DNA of 22,686 nt from Bacteroidota bacterium (lineage in GTDB: Bacteria; Bacteroidota; Bacteroidia; Chitinophagales; Chitinophagaceae): the NCBI GenBank assembly GCA_023433265.1, contig JAEZDR010000121.1, positions 1 to 22,686 on the forward strand. The letters are read 5' to 3'. The translations under genes were made by a program, and so were the position numbers. Positions 15,493-22,512 of the stretch are shown in pieces. A model generated the notes under the pieces. That model searched no databases. It saw only the letters and a list, made by a program, of their open reading frames with translations, and was not told the DNA's origin. Each line of letters begins with the position of its first letter. Position 1 is the first letter of the stretch.

Positions 15493-15891
15493 ATGATAGA
15501 ACCCTTGGGTGATGATGTTTGTCAGCTCGAAAAGTTTCCAGGGAAAGGGCCCGGCGTGCTTTTGGAATGGTAAGGTTTACGGCTCGATCGATAACCTTGC
15601 AATAGAATCCCGATGGGAAATGGCAAATTGTTTCTCCCGGCGAACGGGCATTTAAGAAAACTTGCCAATAAACAAGCAGGTGATAGTGTTCACCTATTGC
15701 TTTTTAGTACTGCTTCCACATCGGTTCTGCCACCGGAGTTGTAGTTGTAGCCACCACAAAGCTTAAATCGCTAATAGCGGAAACGTTATCGTAAACCATC
15801 TGTACAAAACTGATGTTAATCATTCATTTATTGGATTGCTTACCACTTCTTTGCTAATAGAAAACAATATGCAGGCAGGTTGGTTCGTTAA
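15493..15891 (+). pseudogene. Decayed DUF1905/YdeI-like gene
   Basis: The stretch translates in pieces that together resemble the DUF1905 family as I recall it. ATG at 15493 opens a frame reading CQLEKFPGKG, then a stop. FGMV (15561-15572) followed by KVYGSIDNLAIES in the next frame matches a family segment like FGWVKVRGTID once one lost base is allowed. The first frame then resumes with PMGNGKLFLPANGHLRKL and NKQAGDSVHLLLF, ending at a stop near 15718. Further on, in the same frame, FIYWI at 15823 resembles the family's C-terminal F-I-x-W-I segment. Roughly 20 residues between FPGKG and FGMV look deleted, and several stops and frameshifts break the frame, so the gene is dead. The family match is from memory, not from a search. 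Confidence 0.65.
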
Positions 15892-16077
15892 CCTTTGACT
15901 CACAAAGTGTGCGAAAGCTGGCAGGAAGTTGAGTTTGAATAAGGGTTTTGTAATTAAAAAAGGCAACTTTCTTTTTCAAATTTTGCAACCAGACCGCACT
16001 TTATAAAGTGATTTTCATTAGAATTGCGAACTCAAATTTTTAATATTTGTTCATTAAAATCAAAAAACAATAGCGAC
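15892..16077. other. Upstream region of the exbB operon
   Basis: This is non-coding DNA that grows AT-rich towards exbB. TAATATTTG at 16041-16049 resembles a -7 box but has one base too many, and TTTGCAACC lies further upstream without good spacing. The promoter of the exbB-exbD-exbD-tonB operon is probably here but cannot be fixed by eye. Confidence 0.3.
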
Positions 16078-16941
16078 ATGGCTGAAAACAGACCTTCTGC
16101 TACATCGGTAGCAGTAAAATCATCAACCGTTCAACCTAAGAGAACGAGTAATATTATTGCATGGATAGCCCCTATTGCTTGTATTATACTGGGTTATGTT
16201 ATATGGCGGTTTATATTAGGAAACCCAAGCAACTTTACTGATCCAGATCCAAACGGAGGTTTCTGGCCAGCCCATAAAGGCCCTGTGGGATCCCTTACAA
16301 AGATGTACGAGGGAGGTATAGTAGTACCGATTCTTATTGCTAACTTCCTGGTAGTGGTAGTATTCGTTATCGAAAGAGCTTTAACCATTAGTAAGGCAAC
16401 CGGTAATGGAAACATTGCTGAATTCATCAGGAAAGTGCAATACAACCTGGCAAACAAAGACATAGACAAAGCCATTGCAGAGTGCGACAAACAAAAAGGT
16501 TCTGTGGGTAATGTTATGAAAGCAGGCTTACGTAAGTACAAGGAAATGATACCCAATACAGAACTTACTACCGAGCAAAAAATACTAAACATCCAAAAAG
16601 AAGTGGAAGAAGCTACAGCACTTGAACTGCCCATGCTTGAAAAGAACCTGGTGTTTCTTTCAACCATTGCATCTGTTGCAACGCTTTTAGGTCTGTTAGG
16701 AACGGTGCTTGGTATGATCCGTTCATTCTCTGCACTTGCTGAAGAAGGTGGAGCAAACGCTGCACAATCTCTTTCACAAGGTATTGCGGAAGCCCTTTAC
16801 AATACAGCTTTGGGTATTGGTACGTCTGCTGTCGCTATCATTTGCTATAACATCTTCACTACGCGTATCGATGGAATTACATACGGTATCGATGAGAGTG
16901 GATTCACTTTAACACAAAGCTTTGCTGCAAATTATAAGTAA
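16078..16941 (+). CDS. exbB: MotA/TolQ/ExbB proton channel family protein
   Basis: A 287-aa inner-membrane protein, the pentameric scaffold of the ExbB-ExbD motor that uses the proton gradient to drive TonB. Four hydrophobic segments appear at about 27-47, 81-100, 191-213 and 241-260; the first is an extra N-terminal helix common in Bacteroidota members. The conserved channel segments are ATLLGLLGTVLGMIRSFSAL (201-220) and GIAEALYNTALGIGTSAVAI (235-254). A cytoplasmic helical domain lies between helices 2 and 3. The ATG at 16078 is chosen; an upstream TTG at 16024 would add 18 residues from the leader. It heads a run of five same-strand genes, with 57 bp to the first exbD. Confidence 0.94.
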   Translation: MAENRPSATSVAVKSSTVQPKRTSNIIAWIAPIACIILGYVIWRFILGNPSNFTDPDPNGGFWPAHKGPVGSLTKMYEGGIVVPILIANFLVVVVFVIERALTISKATGNGNIAEFIRKVQYNLANKDIDKAIAECDKQKGSVGNVMKAGLRKYKEMIPNTELTTEQKILNIQKEVEEATALELPMLEKNLVFLSTIASVATLLGLLGTVLGMIRSFSALAEEGGANAAQSLSQGIAEALYNTALGIGTSAVAIICYNIFTTRIDGITYGIDESGFTLTQSFAANYK

Positions 16942-16998
16942 GCTTGTGGAATTAGTAAACCTGTGCATCTTATAAATAAAGAGCACTAAAACCACTAT

Positions 16999-17655
16999 AT
17001 GGCCAGACCTAAATTACCGCGAAAAAGCACTACAGTCGATATGACTGCCATGTGCGACGTCGCCTTCCTTTTATTGTCGTTCTTTATCTTAACAACGAAG
17101 TTTAAGCCTTCTGAAAACGTAACTGTGGCCATTCCCAGTTCTGTATCATCTAAACCAGCTCCTGAAAAGGATGTGGTAATGGTTTCTATTACCAAAGACG
17201 GCAAGGTATTCCTTACAATGGATGATGAAGAGAACAAAGAAACGCTTTTGAATACAGTGAATACCGTAAATAACCTTGGCCTAACACCTGCTGAAATCTC
17301 CAGGTTGGTGAAAGCCCCGGTTTTTGGTGTGCCACTTGAACAACTGAAGCAACAGTCAACGCTTACTCCCGATAAATTGACGGACCAATTCCTTCCCGGT
17401 ATTCCGGTACTGGATTCCACTAACAATCAAATGTTACATTGGATGAGGGGAATAGTTTCCACTTACCAGGGTAAGAAGCTCAACCTGTTGATGAAAGGCG
17501 ATAACGCAACCCGCTACCCCGCGTTTAAAAGTGTTATTACAGCTTTCAAAAAGAACGATGTGTTTAAATTCCAAATGGTTACTAACCCTGAAAACGTGCC
17601 CGAGGGATCTGAACTATGGAGAAAACACATGAAAGGCGAAGACAAAGAAGGATAA
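16999..17655 (+). CDS. exbD: ExbD/TolR-family biopolymer transporter, first copy
   Basis: A 218-aa ExbD-family protein with a short cytoplasmic N-terminus, one membrane helix (about 19-36) and a periplasmic domain. The proton-carrying aspartate is Asp20 in VDMTAMCDVAFLLLSFFIL. After the helix, KPSENVTVAIPSS leads into the periplasmic region. This is longer than typical ExbD (about 140 aa). It has an inserted stretch at about 80-145 (LGLTPAEISRLVKAPVFGVP and LPGIPVLDSTNNQML) before the C-terminal portion. It should sit inside the ExbB pentamer and link proton flow to TonB. It is followed 27 bp later by a second, different exbD; the two may form a mixed dimer, which is inference. Confidence 0.9.
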   Translation: MARPKLPRKSTTVDMTAMCDVAFLLLSFFILTTKFKPSENVTVAIPSSVSSKPAPEKDVVMVSITKDGKVFLTMDDEENKETLLNTVNTVNNLGLTPAEISRLVKAPVFGVPLEQLKQQSTLTPDKLTDQFLPGIPVLDSTNNQMLHWMRGIVSTYQGKKLNLLMKGDNATRYPAFKSVITAFKKNDVFKFQMVTNPENVPEGSELWRKHMKGEDKEG

Positions 17656-17682
17656 ACATTAACAACAAAAAAAAGCTTTGAT

Positions 17683-18228
17683 ATGGCTGAAATGGATACC
17701 TCGTCGCAAGGCGGTGGACATAAAAAAGGCCCGGGAGTAAAGAAAGGAAAAAAGCTTTCAACAAGGGTGGATTTAACCCCCATGGTTGACCTCGGCTTCC
17801 TGCTCATTACTTTCTTTATTTTTACCACTACCATGACAAACCCCACGGCAATGAGTCTTATCATGCCTACGGACGATGTTCCGCCCGATCAACAAAATAA
17901 GGCGAAAGAGAGTGGCGCCCTCACCATTATGCTGGGCGGCAATAATCACGTGTTTTATTACGAAGGACAGTTAGACCCTGACGGAAAGAATTTTAAATCG
18001 TCTAACTTCAAGGAAATAAGAGACATTATTGTAAACAGGAAAAAGAACACCAGGGAAGAAGACTTTGTAGTGGTAATAAAGCCAAACGAGCAGTCTACTT
18101 ATAAAAACCTGGTCGACATGCTGGATGAAATGACAATCAACGACGCTAAACGTTACGCATTGGTCGACATTTCAGAAAGTGAAAATGCTCTTATTAAGGC
18201 AACGGAAGGAGCATCGCCTGGCCAATAA
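17683..18228 (+). CDS. exbD: ExbD/TolR-family biopolymer transporter, second copy
   Basis: A 181-aa ExbD-family protein. A basic, glycine-rich N-terminal tail (residues 9-24, rich in Gly and Lys) precedes STRVDLTPMVDLGFLLITFF, where Asp36 is the conserved membrane proton carrier. The helix covers about 35-53. The periplasmic part ends in VVIKPNEQSTYKNLVDMLDE then MTINDAKRYALVDIS, close to the usual ExbD C-terminal domain. It differs clearly from the first copy in tail, length and periplasmic sequence, so it is not a recent duplicate. It lies 27 bp after the first copy and 46 bp before tonB, in one operon. Confidence 0.92.
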   Translation: MAEMDTSSQGGGHKKGPGVKKGKKLSTRVDLTPMVDLGFLLITFFIFTTTMTNPTAMSLIMPTDDVPPDQQNKAKESGALTIMLGGNNHVFYYEGQLDPDGKNFKSSNFKEIRDIIVNRKKNTREEDFVVVIKPNEQSTYKNLVDMLDEMTINDAKRYALVDISESENALIKATEGASPGQ

Positions 18229-18274
18229 TTATGGAAATTGGCGGCTTTTGAATCTAATTTAAAACAAGCAGTAG

Positions 18275-19111
18275 ATGGAAACGCAAAAAATATTAACTGC
18301 CGATATCCTGGATATCATTTTTGATAACAGGAATAAGGAATACGGCGCCTACGAACTGCGCAAGACCTACCGCAAGAGGTTATATACGGCTTTGCTTGTA
18401 ATGATAGCCCTATGTACCTTATTGATAGTGTCTTCTGTAATTGCAAACTCTGTTGACGACGACAAAGGCGCAGAGATTATGGTGCAGGACGTGCAGTTAG
18501 AAAAAATAGACCGGCAGGAAGAGCAGAAGCCTGAGCCTCCTCCTCCCCCGCCGCCTCCAAAGATTGAACCTCCTAAAATCGAGATTGCAAAGTTCACTCC
18601 TCCTAAAATTGTGAAAGACGAAGAGGTAGAGCCTGAAGAGCAGATCCGCGAAACACAGGAAATGGAAGAAGTGAAAATCGGTACCATCAACCAGGAAGGT
18701 ATTAAAAGCGACATCATCGCCCCTCCTGTTGAGAAAGGTACGGGTATAGTTGAAGCTCCTAAAGTAGAAACAGAAGATTACGATAAGGAGTTTAAAAACG
18801 TACAAATCGAAGCTAAATTTCCCGGTGGTGAAAAAGAGTGGCGCAAATTCCTGGAAAGAAACCTTGACAATAACGCTCCTGTAGATAATGGCGCGCCTCC
18901 GGGCCGCTACTCAGTACTTGTTTCCTTTATAGTTGACAAAGGAGGAAATGTAAGCGAAGTAAAGGCCGAAAACAACCCAGGTTATGGTACAGCGGAAGAA
19001 GCTGTTCGCGTTATTAAAAGAGGACCTAAATGGGTACCGGCCGTTCAAAACGGACGTAACGTAATCTACCGCCAACGCCAGAGTATTACTTTTGTAGTGG
19101 AAGAGTCTTAG
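18275..19111 (+). CDS. tonB: Energy transducer TonB, first paralogue
   Basis: A 278-aa TonB-family protein. The N-terminal cytoplasmic part (ILTADILDIIFDNRNKEYGA YEL) is typical of Bacteroidota TonB proteins. One membrane helix (about 37-57) follows, then a periplasmic proline-rich spacer with a run of eight prolines (88-95), alternating with Lys/Glu. The C-terminal TonB domain (about 180-278) contains FPGGEKEWRKFLERNL, VSFIVDKGGNVSEVK, AVRVIKRGPKWVPAVQNGR and ITFVVEES. It carries energy from ExbB/ExbD to outer-membrane TonB-dependent receptors such as SusC-like transporters. It is the last gene before the hairpin at 19133-19160, so it closes the exbB operon. Close similarity along the whole length to the next gene shows a tandem duplication. 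Confidence 0.95.
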   Translation: METQKILTADILDIIFDNRNKEYGAYELRKTYRKRLYTALLVMIALCTLLIVSSVIANSVDDDKGAEIMVQDVQLEKIDRQEEQKPEPPPPPPPPKIEPPKIEIAKFTPPKIVKDEEVEPEEQIRETQEMEEVKIGTINQEGIKSDIIAPPVEKGTGIVEAPKVETEDYDKEFKNVQIEAKFPGGEKEWRKFLERNLDNNAPVDNGAPPGRYSVLVSFIVDKGGNVSEVKAENNPGYGTAEEAVRVIKRGPKWVPAVQNGRNVIYRQRQSITFVVEES

Positions 19112-19132
19112 AGAATAGGAAGAAATGATAAC

Positions 19133-19160
19133 AAACCCCGCCCAAAAGGTGGGGTTTTTT
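19133..19160 (+). terminator. Rho-independent terminator after first tonB
   Basis: The arms AAACCCCGCC and GGTGGGGTTT pair over 10 bp with one G-U around a CAAAA loop; the right arm runs into six Ts. It lies 21 bases past the tonB stop and separates the two tonB genes. Confidence 0.85.
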
Positions 19161-19331
19161 CATGCCGTCAAAATAGCAATACGAGTAAGAATGCACGCAC
19201 AATGATATAGAACAATCTGCACGAAGCGGGGTTATATAATGACGCCGGCAGATAAGGTAGCGCCGATGGGATTATTATTTGTAATCCTGTGGAAAAAATA
19301 CTGCGTCAGCATCTTAGTTAAAAAGACTGAT

Positions 19332-20159
19332 ATGAAACCGCACAACATTCTATCTGCAGATTTACTCGACATCATCTTTTACAACAGGAACAAAGATTAT
19401 GGAGCTTACGAATTACGTAAGCATTACAGCCGGCGTCTCTACACTGCATTACTCTTCATGCTTGCCCTTTGCATACTGGTGATTGGCACAACTGCATTGG
19501 CAAAAAAAGCGAGTGGCCCAATCGCATCTGCTCCTCCTGCAATAGACGTTATCCTTCAAAATATTGGTGAAGAAGAAAAACCAACTATTGAGCTTCCACC
19601 TCCACCAAAAGCTAAAGCCCAACCGTTGGAAATAGCAAGAGTAACACCTCCCGTGATTGTTCCCGACGAGCAAGTAACTGACGAGGACATCATAAGAGAA
19701 AATACTTCATTGGAAAATGTTCAGATAGGAACCATAAACCAGGCAGGCCAACAAAGCGATGTGGTAGCACCTCCTGTTGAACAAGGTACCGGACTGGCAA
19801 CAACACCGGGCACTCAGAACGAAGATTACGACCGTGTTTTCTTCAATGTGCAAAAGGAAGCGATGTTTCCTGGAGGAGATAAGGCGTGGATAAGATTTTT
19901 GGAAAGGCATCTTGACAACAATACTCCTGTAGACAACGGCGCACCTGCGGGCCGCTATACCGTAATTATCTCTTTTGTTGTAGATAAGCAAGGTAACCTT
20001 TCAGAAATAAAAGCTGAAAATAACCCTGGATTTGGAAGTGCAGAGGAAGCCATCAGGGTAATAAAGAAAGGCCCAAAATGGATACCCGCGGAGCAAAACG
20101 GGCGTAACGTTATCTACAGGCAAAGACAAGCCATCACATTCGTTGTTGAAGAGGCTTAA
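19332..20159 (+). CDS. tonB: Energy transducer TonB, second paralogue
   Basis: A 275-aa TonB-family protein, paralogous to the preceding gene along its full length. Examples are ILSADLLDIIFYNRNKDYGA against ILTADILDIIFDNRNKEYGA, and LDNNTPVDNGAPAGRY against LDNNAPVDNGAPPGRY. It has one membrane helix at about 37-57 and a shorter proline spacer (LPPPPKAKAQPLEI) without the eight-proline run. The TonB C-terminal domain contains FPGGDKAWIRFLERHL and AIRVIKKGPKWIPAEQNGR. The ATG at 19332 aligns exactly with the paralogue's start; an in-frame ATG at 19239 would add 31 unrelated residues. A terminator lies between the two tonB genes and the upstream gap is 220 bp, so this copy probably has its own promoter, though none is clear. 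The two copies may serve different receptors. Confidence 0.93.
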   Translation: MKPHNILSADLLDIIFYNRNKDYGAYELRKHYSRRLYTALLFMLALCILVIGTTALAKKASGPIASAPPAIDVILQNIGEEEKPTIELPPPPKAKAQPLEIARVTPPVIVPDEQVTDEDIIRENTSLENVQIGTINQAGQQSDVVAPPVEQGTGLATTPGTQNEDYDRVFFNVQKEAMFPGGDKAWIRFLERHLDNNTPVDNGAPAGRYTVIISFVVDKQGNLSEIKAENNPGFGSAEEAIRVIKKGPKWIPAEQNGRNVIYRQRQAITFVVEEA

Positions 20160-20205
20160 AAACACCACATGCCCCAATCACGTTTCTCGTCTCACATCAC
20201 AGCAG

Positions 20206-20223
20206 GTCCCGACTCGTCGGGAC
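20206..20223. repeat. Inverted repeat GTCCCGAC-TC-GTCGGGAC
   Basis: Perfect 8-base arms flank two bases, 46 bp after the second tonB stop. It shares TCCCGA/TCGGGA with the palindrome at 20555-20572. It might help end the tonB transcript, but no T-run follows, so it is called a repeat rather than a terminator. Confidence 0.6.
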
Positions 20224-20275
20224 TTCCCTTTCTTCCATCTTCCAGATCCCGCTTCTACACACCTTCTCCATCTCC

Positions 20276-20298
20276 CCCAAAAACAACCCGTTTTTGGG
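20276..20298. repeat. Hairpin CCCAAAAAC-AACCC-GTTTTTGGG
   Basis: Perfect 9-bp arms flank a 5-base loop. It lies about 115 bp past the second tonB stop and is not followed by a T-run. Its role is unknown; weak termination is possible. Confidence 0.5.
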
Positions 20299-20341
20299 AG
20301 GCAAGTCCGAGGCAAGTCCGAAGCAAGAGTGTGGCAAGAGC
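20298..20341 (+). repeat. 11-bp tandem repeat, four units
   Basis: Two exact copies of GAGGCAAGTCC are followed by two diverged ones, GAAGCAAGAGT and GTGGCAAGAGC, in unbroken 11-bp register. The units share GGCAAG with neighbouring repeats. Confidence 0.7.
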
Positions 20342-20368
20342 GTCAAAAGCCCTTCAAACAGCTAATCC

Positions 20369-20689
20369 TTGCGAGGCGGAGAAACGAAGGCGACGTCTTT
20401 GCGAGGAGCGAGAAACGAGCGACGCGGCAATCTCTGTTCTCCGAAGCCCTAGCCCTACCGCCGCATATCCCGATACCTCAGCCAGGAAAGCAATCTCTGT
20501 CCTTCGAAGCCCAAATCCCCCACCGCCGTCATCATTGCGAGGCAGGAGGAACGATCCCGATAGCTATCGGGACGGCAATCTATGTCCTCCGAAACGAACG
20601 TACTTACCGGAAGCAACGAACGTCCGAGACCGGCGTCTTTGCGAGGCAGGAGGCACAACTGCCGAAGCAATCTCTGTCCTCCGGAGCCC
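20369..20689. repeat. Cluster of REP-like interspersed palindromic units
   Basis: The left motif TTGCGAGG occurs at 20369, 20399, 20535 and 20639. The right motif GCAATCTCTGTCCTCCGAAG, with small changes, occurs at 20427, 20490, 20575 and 20667. Three units carry both halves: 20399-20449, 20535-20595 and 20639-20689. The middle one has the perfect 18-base palindrome TCCCGATAGCTATCGGGA (20555-20572) between its halves. TTGC and GCAA at the ends are complementary, so each unit can fold. Units of the form TTGCGAGG...GCAATCTC are familiar from many bacterial genomes. No transposase is nearby. Local GC content is higher than in the flanking genes. Confidence 0.75.
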
Positions 20690-20820
20690 AAGTCCCCACC
20701 ACCCTCTTCAACCTCTTTCCAAAACGGTCCTGTCTATAATCTATGTACTATGTACTAAGTACTAGTTCTCATTTCCCCCTCCTTTCCCCTCAAACATACA
20801 CCCGCCCCAAAAACCAACTT

Positions 20821-20980
20821 TCCCGTTTGTTCCTGTTTGTTCCCGTTTGTTCCGAATTATTCCATTTTGTTCCCGATTATTCCGTTTTATTCCGTTTTAT
20901 TCCGTTTTATTCCGTTTTATTCCCGTTTGTTCCGTTTTATTCCATTTTTTTCCGTTTTAATCCGTTTCGTTCCAGCTTAT
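20821..20980 (+). repeat. 10-bp tandem array, 16 units
   Basis: Sixteen consecutive 10-mers run without a single insertion or deletion. The commonest is TCCGTTTTAT, four times in a row at 20881-20920 and again at 20931. Variants include TCCCGTTTGT, TCCATTTTGT and TCCCGATTAT. The plus strand is strongly pyrimidine/T-rich. The array ends 86 bases before the mnmE start. It is a minisatellite-like array whose period is near one DNA helical turn. Confidence 0.92.
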
Positions 20981-21053
20981 GCCAGCTCACATTGAGCTTT
21001 CGCTCTCTTATCGCCTTTCTAAATTGCGGGCAAGTCTCACAGGCACTATTGAT

Positions 21054-21061
21054 TAATTTCG
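21054..21061 (+). promoter_or_regulatory. Candidate -7 box of mnmE
   Basis: TAATTTCG, followed by CAGCA and the ATG at 21067, resembles the TACTTTCG found before the DUF151 gene and the TATTTTCG of lpdA. It lies 5 bases from the ATG, so a transcript made from it would be nearly leaderless. No -33 box is seen at standard spacing. Confidence 0.3.
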
Positions 21062-21066
21062 CAGCA

Positions 21067-22446
21067 ATGCTTGGAAAACTTTTAGGCTGGAACGACACAA
21101 TTGCTGCCATTGCTACAGCGCCCGGAACAGGCGCTATTGCCGTAATTAGGGTATCTGGCATCCATTCAATCGACATCGTAAATCAGCTCTTTTCAAAAGA
21201 CCTTGCATCGGTAGCATCTCATACGATCCATCATGGTGTTTTAGTGTTGGATGGTGAGTTGCTCGATGATGTTATCGTGGCAGTATTTCGAAACCCGCGT
21301 TCATTTACCGGGGAAGATGTTGTTGAAATTTCCTGTCACGGATCTACGCATGTTCAGGACGTGATAATGAAGGCGCTCGCTGCCTGCGGTGCACGCGTGG
21401 CAAAGCCGGGTGAATTTACCCAACGCGCTTTCCTTAATGGCAAGATGGACCTTACCCAGGCAGAAGCGGTTGCCGACCTCATCAACAGTCAAAGCGATGC
21501 CAGTCGTAAAACAGCGCTTAAACATATTCGTGGCGGTTTCTCAAACGAACTAAAAGAACTGCGGGAACAAATGATAAAGTTCTCAGCCCTGATTGAACTG
21601 GAACTGGACTTCAGCCAGGAAGATGTAGAGTTTGCTGACAGGACAGCTTTGCTTAAACTGCTGGAATACTCCCGGAAAACGGTTAATAAACTGCTCAACT
21701 CGTTCCAACTGGGAAATGTTATACGTGAAGGTGTTCAAGTGGCCATCATTGGAAGACCGAATGCCGGTAAGTCAACGCTGTTGAATGCTTTGCTGAATGA
21801 AGAAAGAGCAATTGTGAGCGAGATTGCTGGTACCACACGAGACACTGTTGAAGAGAATTTGAATATAAATGGTGTACTATTTAGACTTATCGATACAGCA
21901 GGCATACGCGAGCATACAAGCGACCTGATTGAGATAAAGGGAATAGAAAGAAGTTTAGAGAAAATGCACAGTGCTGATGTAGTGCTATATATTTTTGACG
22001 TGAACACTTTTTCAACAACAGAGTTGGAAAAAGTGGTTACGGAATTCGAAGTGAAAAAGCTAAAATACCTTCTGCTTGCAAATAAAACAGATGAGGCAAC
22101 AGAGGAAAAGATGGCTTCGTTCAAAATGTTTAGGCAGGTGATTTATGTTTCGGCGAAAGAAGTGAAAAATATTGATGAGCTGAAGCAGGCTATATATGGC
22201 ACTACCATAGGTGGAAGCCTTAACGATAAAGATGTGGTGGTAACCAACATTCGCCATGTAGATGCTTTGCAGAAAGTACAGGAATCTTTGACAGACGTTT
22301 CAAGGGCCCTGGAAGAAAATCAGCCGGGCGATTTGTTAGCCATAGACATCCGTAGGTGCCTGCACTACCTCGGAGAGATAACCGGCGAGATAAATAACGA
22401 AGAACAGCTAGATTTCATTTTTAGCAAGTTCTGTATCGGAAAGTAA
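21067..22446 (+). CDS. mnmE: tRNA uridine-5-carboxymethylaminomethyl(34) synthesis GTPase MnmE
   Basis: A 459-aa GTPase. With MnmG it makes the cmnm5 modification at wobble uridine 34 of certain tRNAs, using methylene-THF, GTP and glycine or ammonium. The N-terminal folate-binding domain shows NDTIAAIATAPGTGAIAVIR and a KPGEFTQRAFLNGKMDLTQA stretch. The helical domain carries the inserted G domain with P-loop GRPNAGKS (229-236), GTTRDTVEE (switch), DTAG (276-279) and NKTD (339-342). The protein ends FSKFCIGK with the conserved Cys456. Start: ATG 21067 gives the standard N-terminus. The frame stays open upstream to 20743, but that stretch only translates the 10-bp repeat array and is rejected. 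No terminator is seen after the stop. The final 18 bases resemble a known genomic-island attachment site. Confidence 0.96.
   Translation: MLGKLLGWNDTIAAIATAPGTGAIAVIRVSGIHSIDIVNQLFSKDLASVASHTIHHGVLVLDGELLDDVIVAVFRNPRSFTGEDVVEISCHGSTHVQDVIMKALAACGARVAKPGEFTQRAFLNGKMDLTQAEAVADLINSQSDASRKTALKHIRGGFSNELKELREQMIKFSALIELELDFSQEDVEFADRTALLKLLEYSRKTVNKLLNSFQLGNVIREGVQVAIIGRPNAGKSTLLNALLNEERAIVSEIAGTTRDTVEENLNINGVLFRLIDTAGIREHTSDLIEIKGIERSLEKMHSADVVLYIFDVNTFSTTELEKVVTEFEVKKLKYLLLANKTDEATEEKMASFKMFRQVIYVSAKEVKNIDELKQAIYGTTIGGSLNDKDVVVTNIRHVDALQKVQESLTDVSRALEENQPGDLLAIDIRRCLHYLGEITGEINNEEQLDFIFSKFCIGK
22429..22446 (+). other. Putative attachment (att) site at the mnmE 3' end
   Basis: TTCTGTATCGGAAAGTAA forms the last codons of mnmE. 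From memory, SGI1-type islands of enterobacteria insert in the last 18 bases of trmE/mnmE at a site differing at only a couple of positions. The similarity comes partly from conservation of the protein ending FCIGK, so the site is only a candidate here. The gene stays intact, as expected for insertion at its 3' end. Confidence 0.4.
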
Positions 22447-22512
22447 CTATCTTTCCTTTGTTTCATAAATGCTTGTATTTGTTGGGTTTTAGCTGATTTA
22501 TCCTTCTCTTAT

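Larger units (their letters stand above)
20160..21066. other. Repeat-rich, non-coding interval between tonB and mnmE
   Basis: About 900 bases hold no convincing gene. In order there are an inverted repeat (20206-20223), a hairpin (20276-20298), an 11-bp tandem repeat, several REP-like palindromic units (20369-20689) and a 16-unit 10-bp tandem array (20821-20980). The last 86 bases lead to mnmE. Long open frames at 20143-20765 exist only because the repeats lack stop codons; their translations are low-complexity and resemble nothing known. Confidence 0.8.

Noticed and set aside
16024..16077. Longer ExbB start at TTG 16024
   Set aside because: The added residues come from the AT-rich leader, and ATG 16078 gives a normal ExbB start.
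19239..19331. Longer start for the second TonB at ATG 19239
   Set aside because: The paralogue aligns from ATG 19332 and the extra 31 residues have no counterpart.
20143..20765. Two overlapping open frames of 198 codons on the plus strand
   Set aside because: They run through the REP-like units, are open in two frames at once, and give low-complexity Arg/Ser/Pro-rich translations. They lack stops because the repeats are GC-rich, not because they code.
20821..20980. CRISPR-like array
   Set aside because: The units are 10 bp and directly abutting, with no unique spacers and no cas genes; it is a plain tandem repeat.
20743..21066. N-terminal extension of MnmE by 108 residues
   Set aside because: The extension only translates the 10-bp repeat array (alternating Phe, Pro, Tyr, Ser). 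Family similarity begins at MLGKLLGWNDTIAAIA, and the ATG at 21067 gives the normal length.
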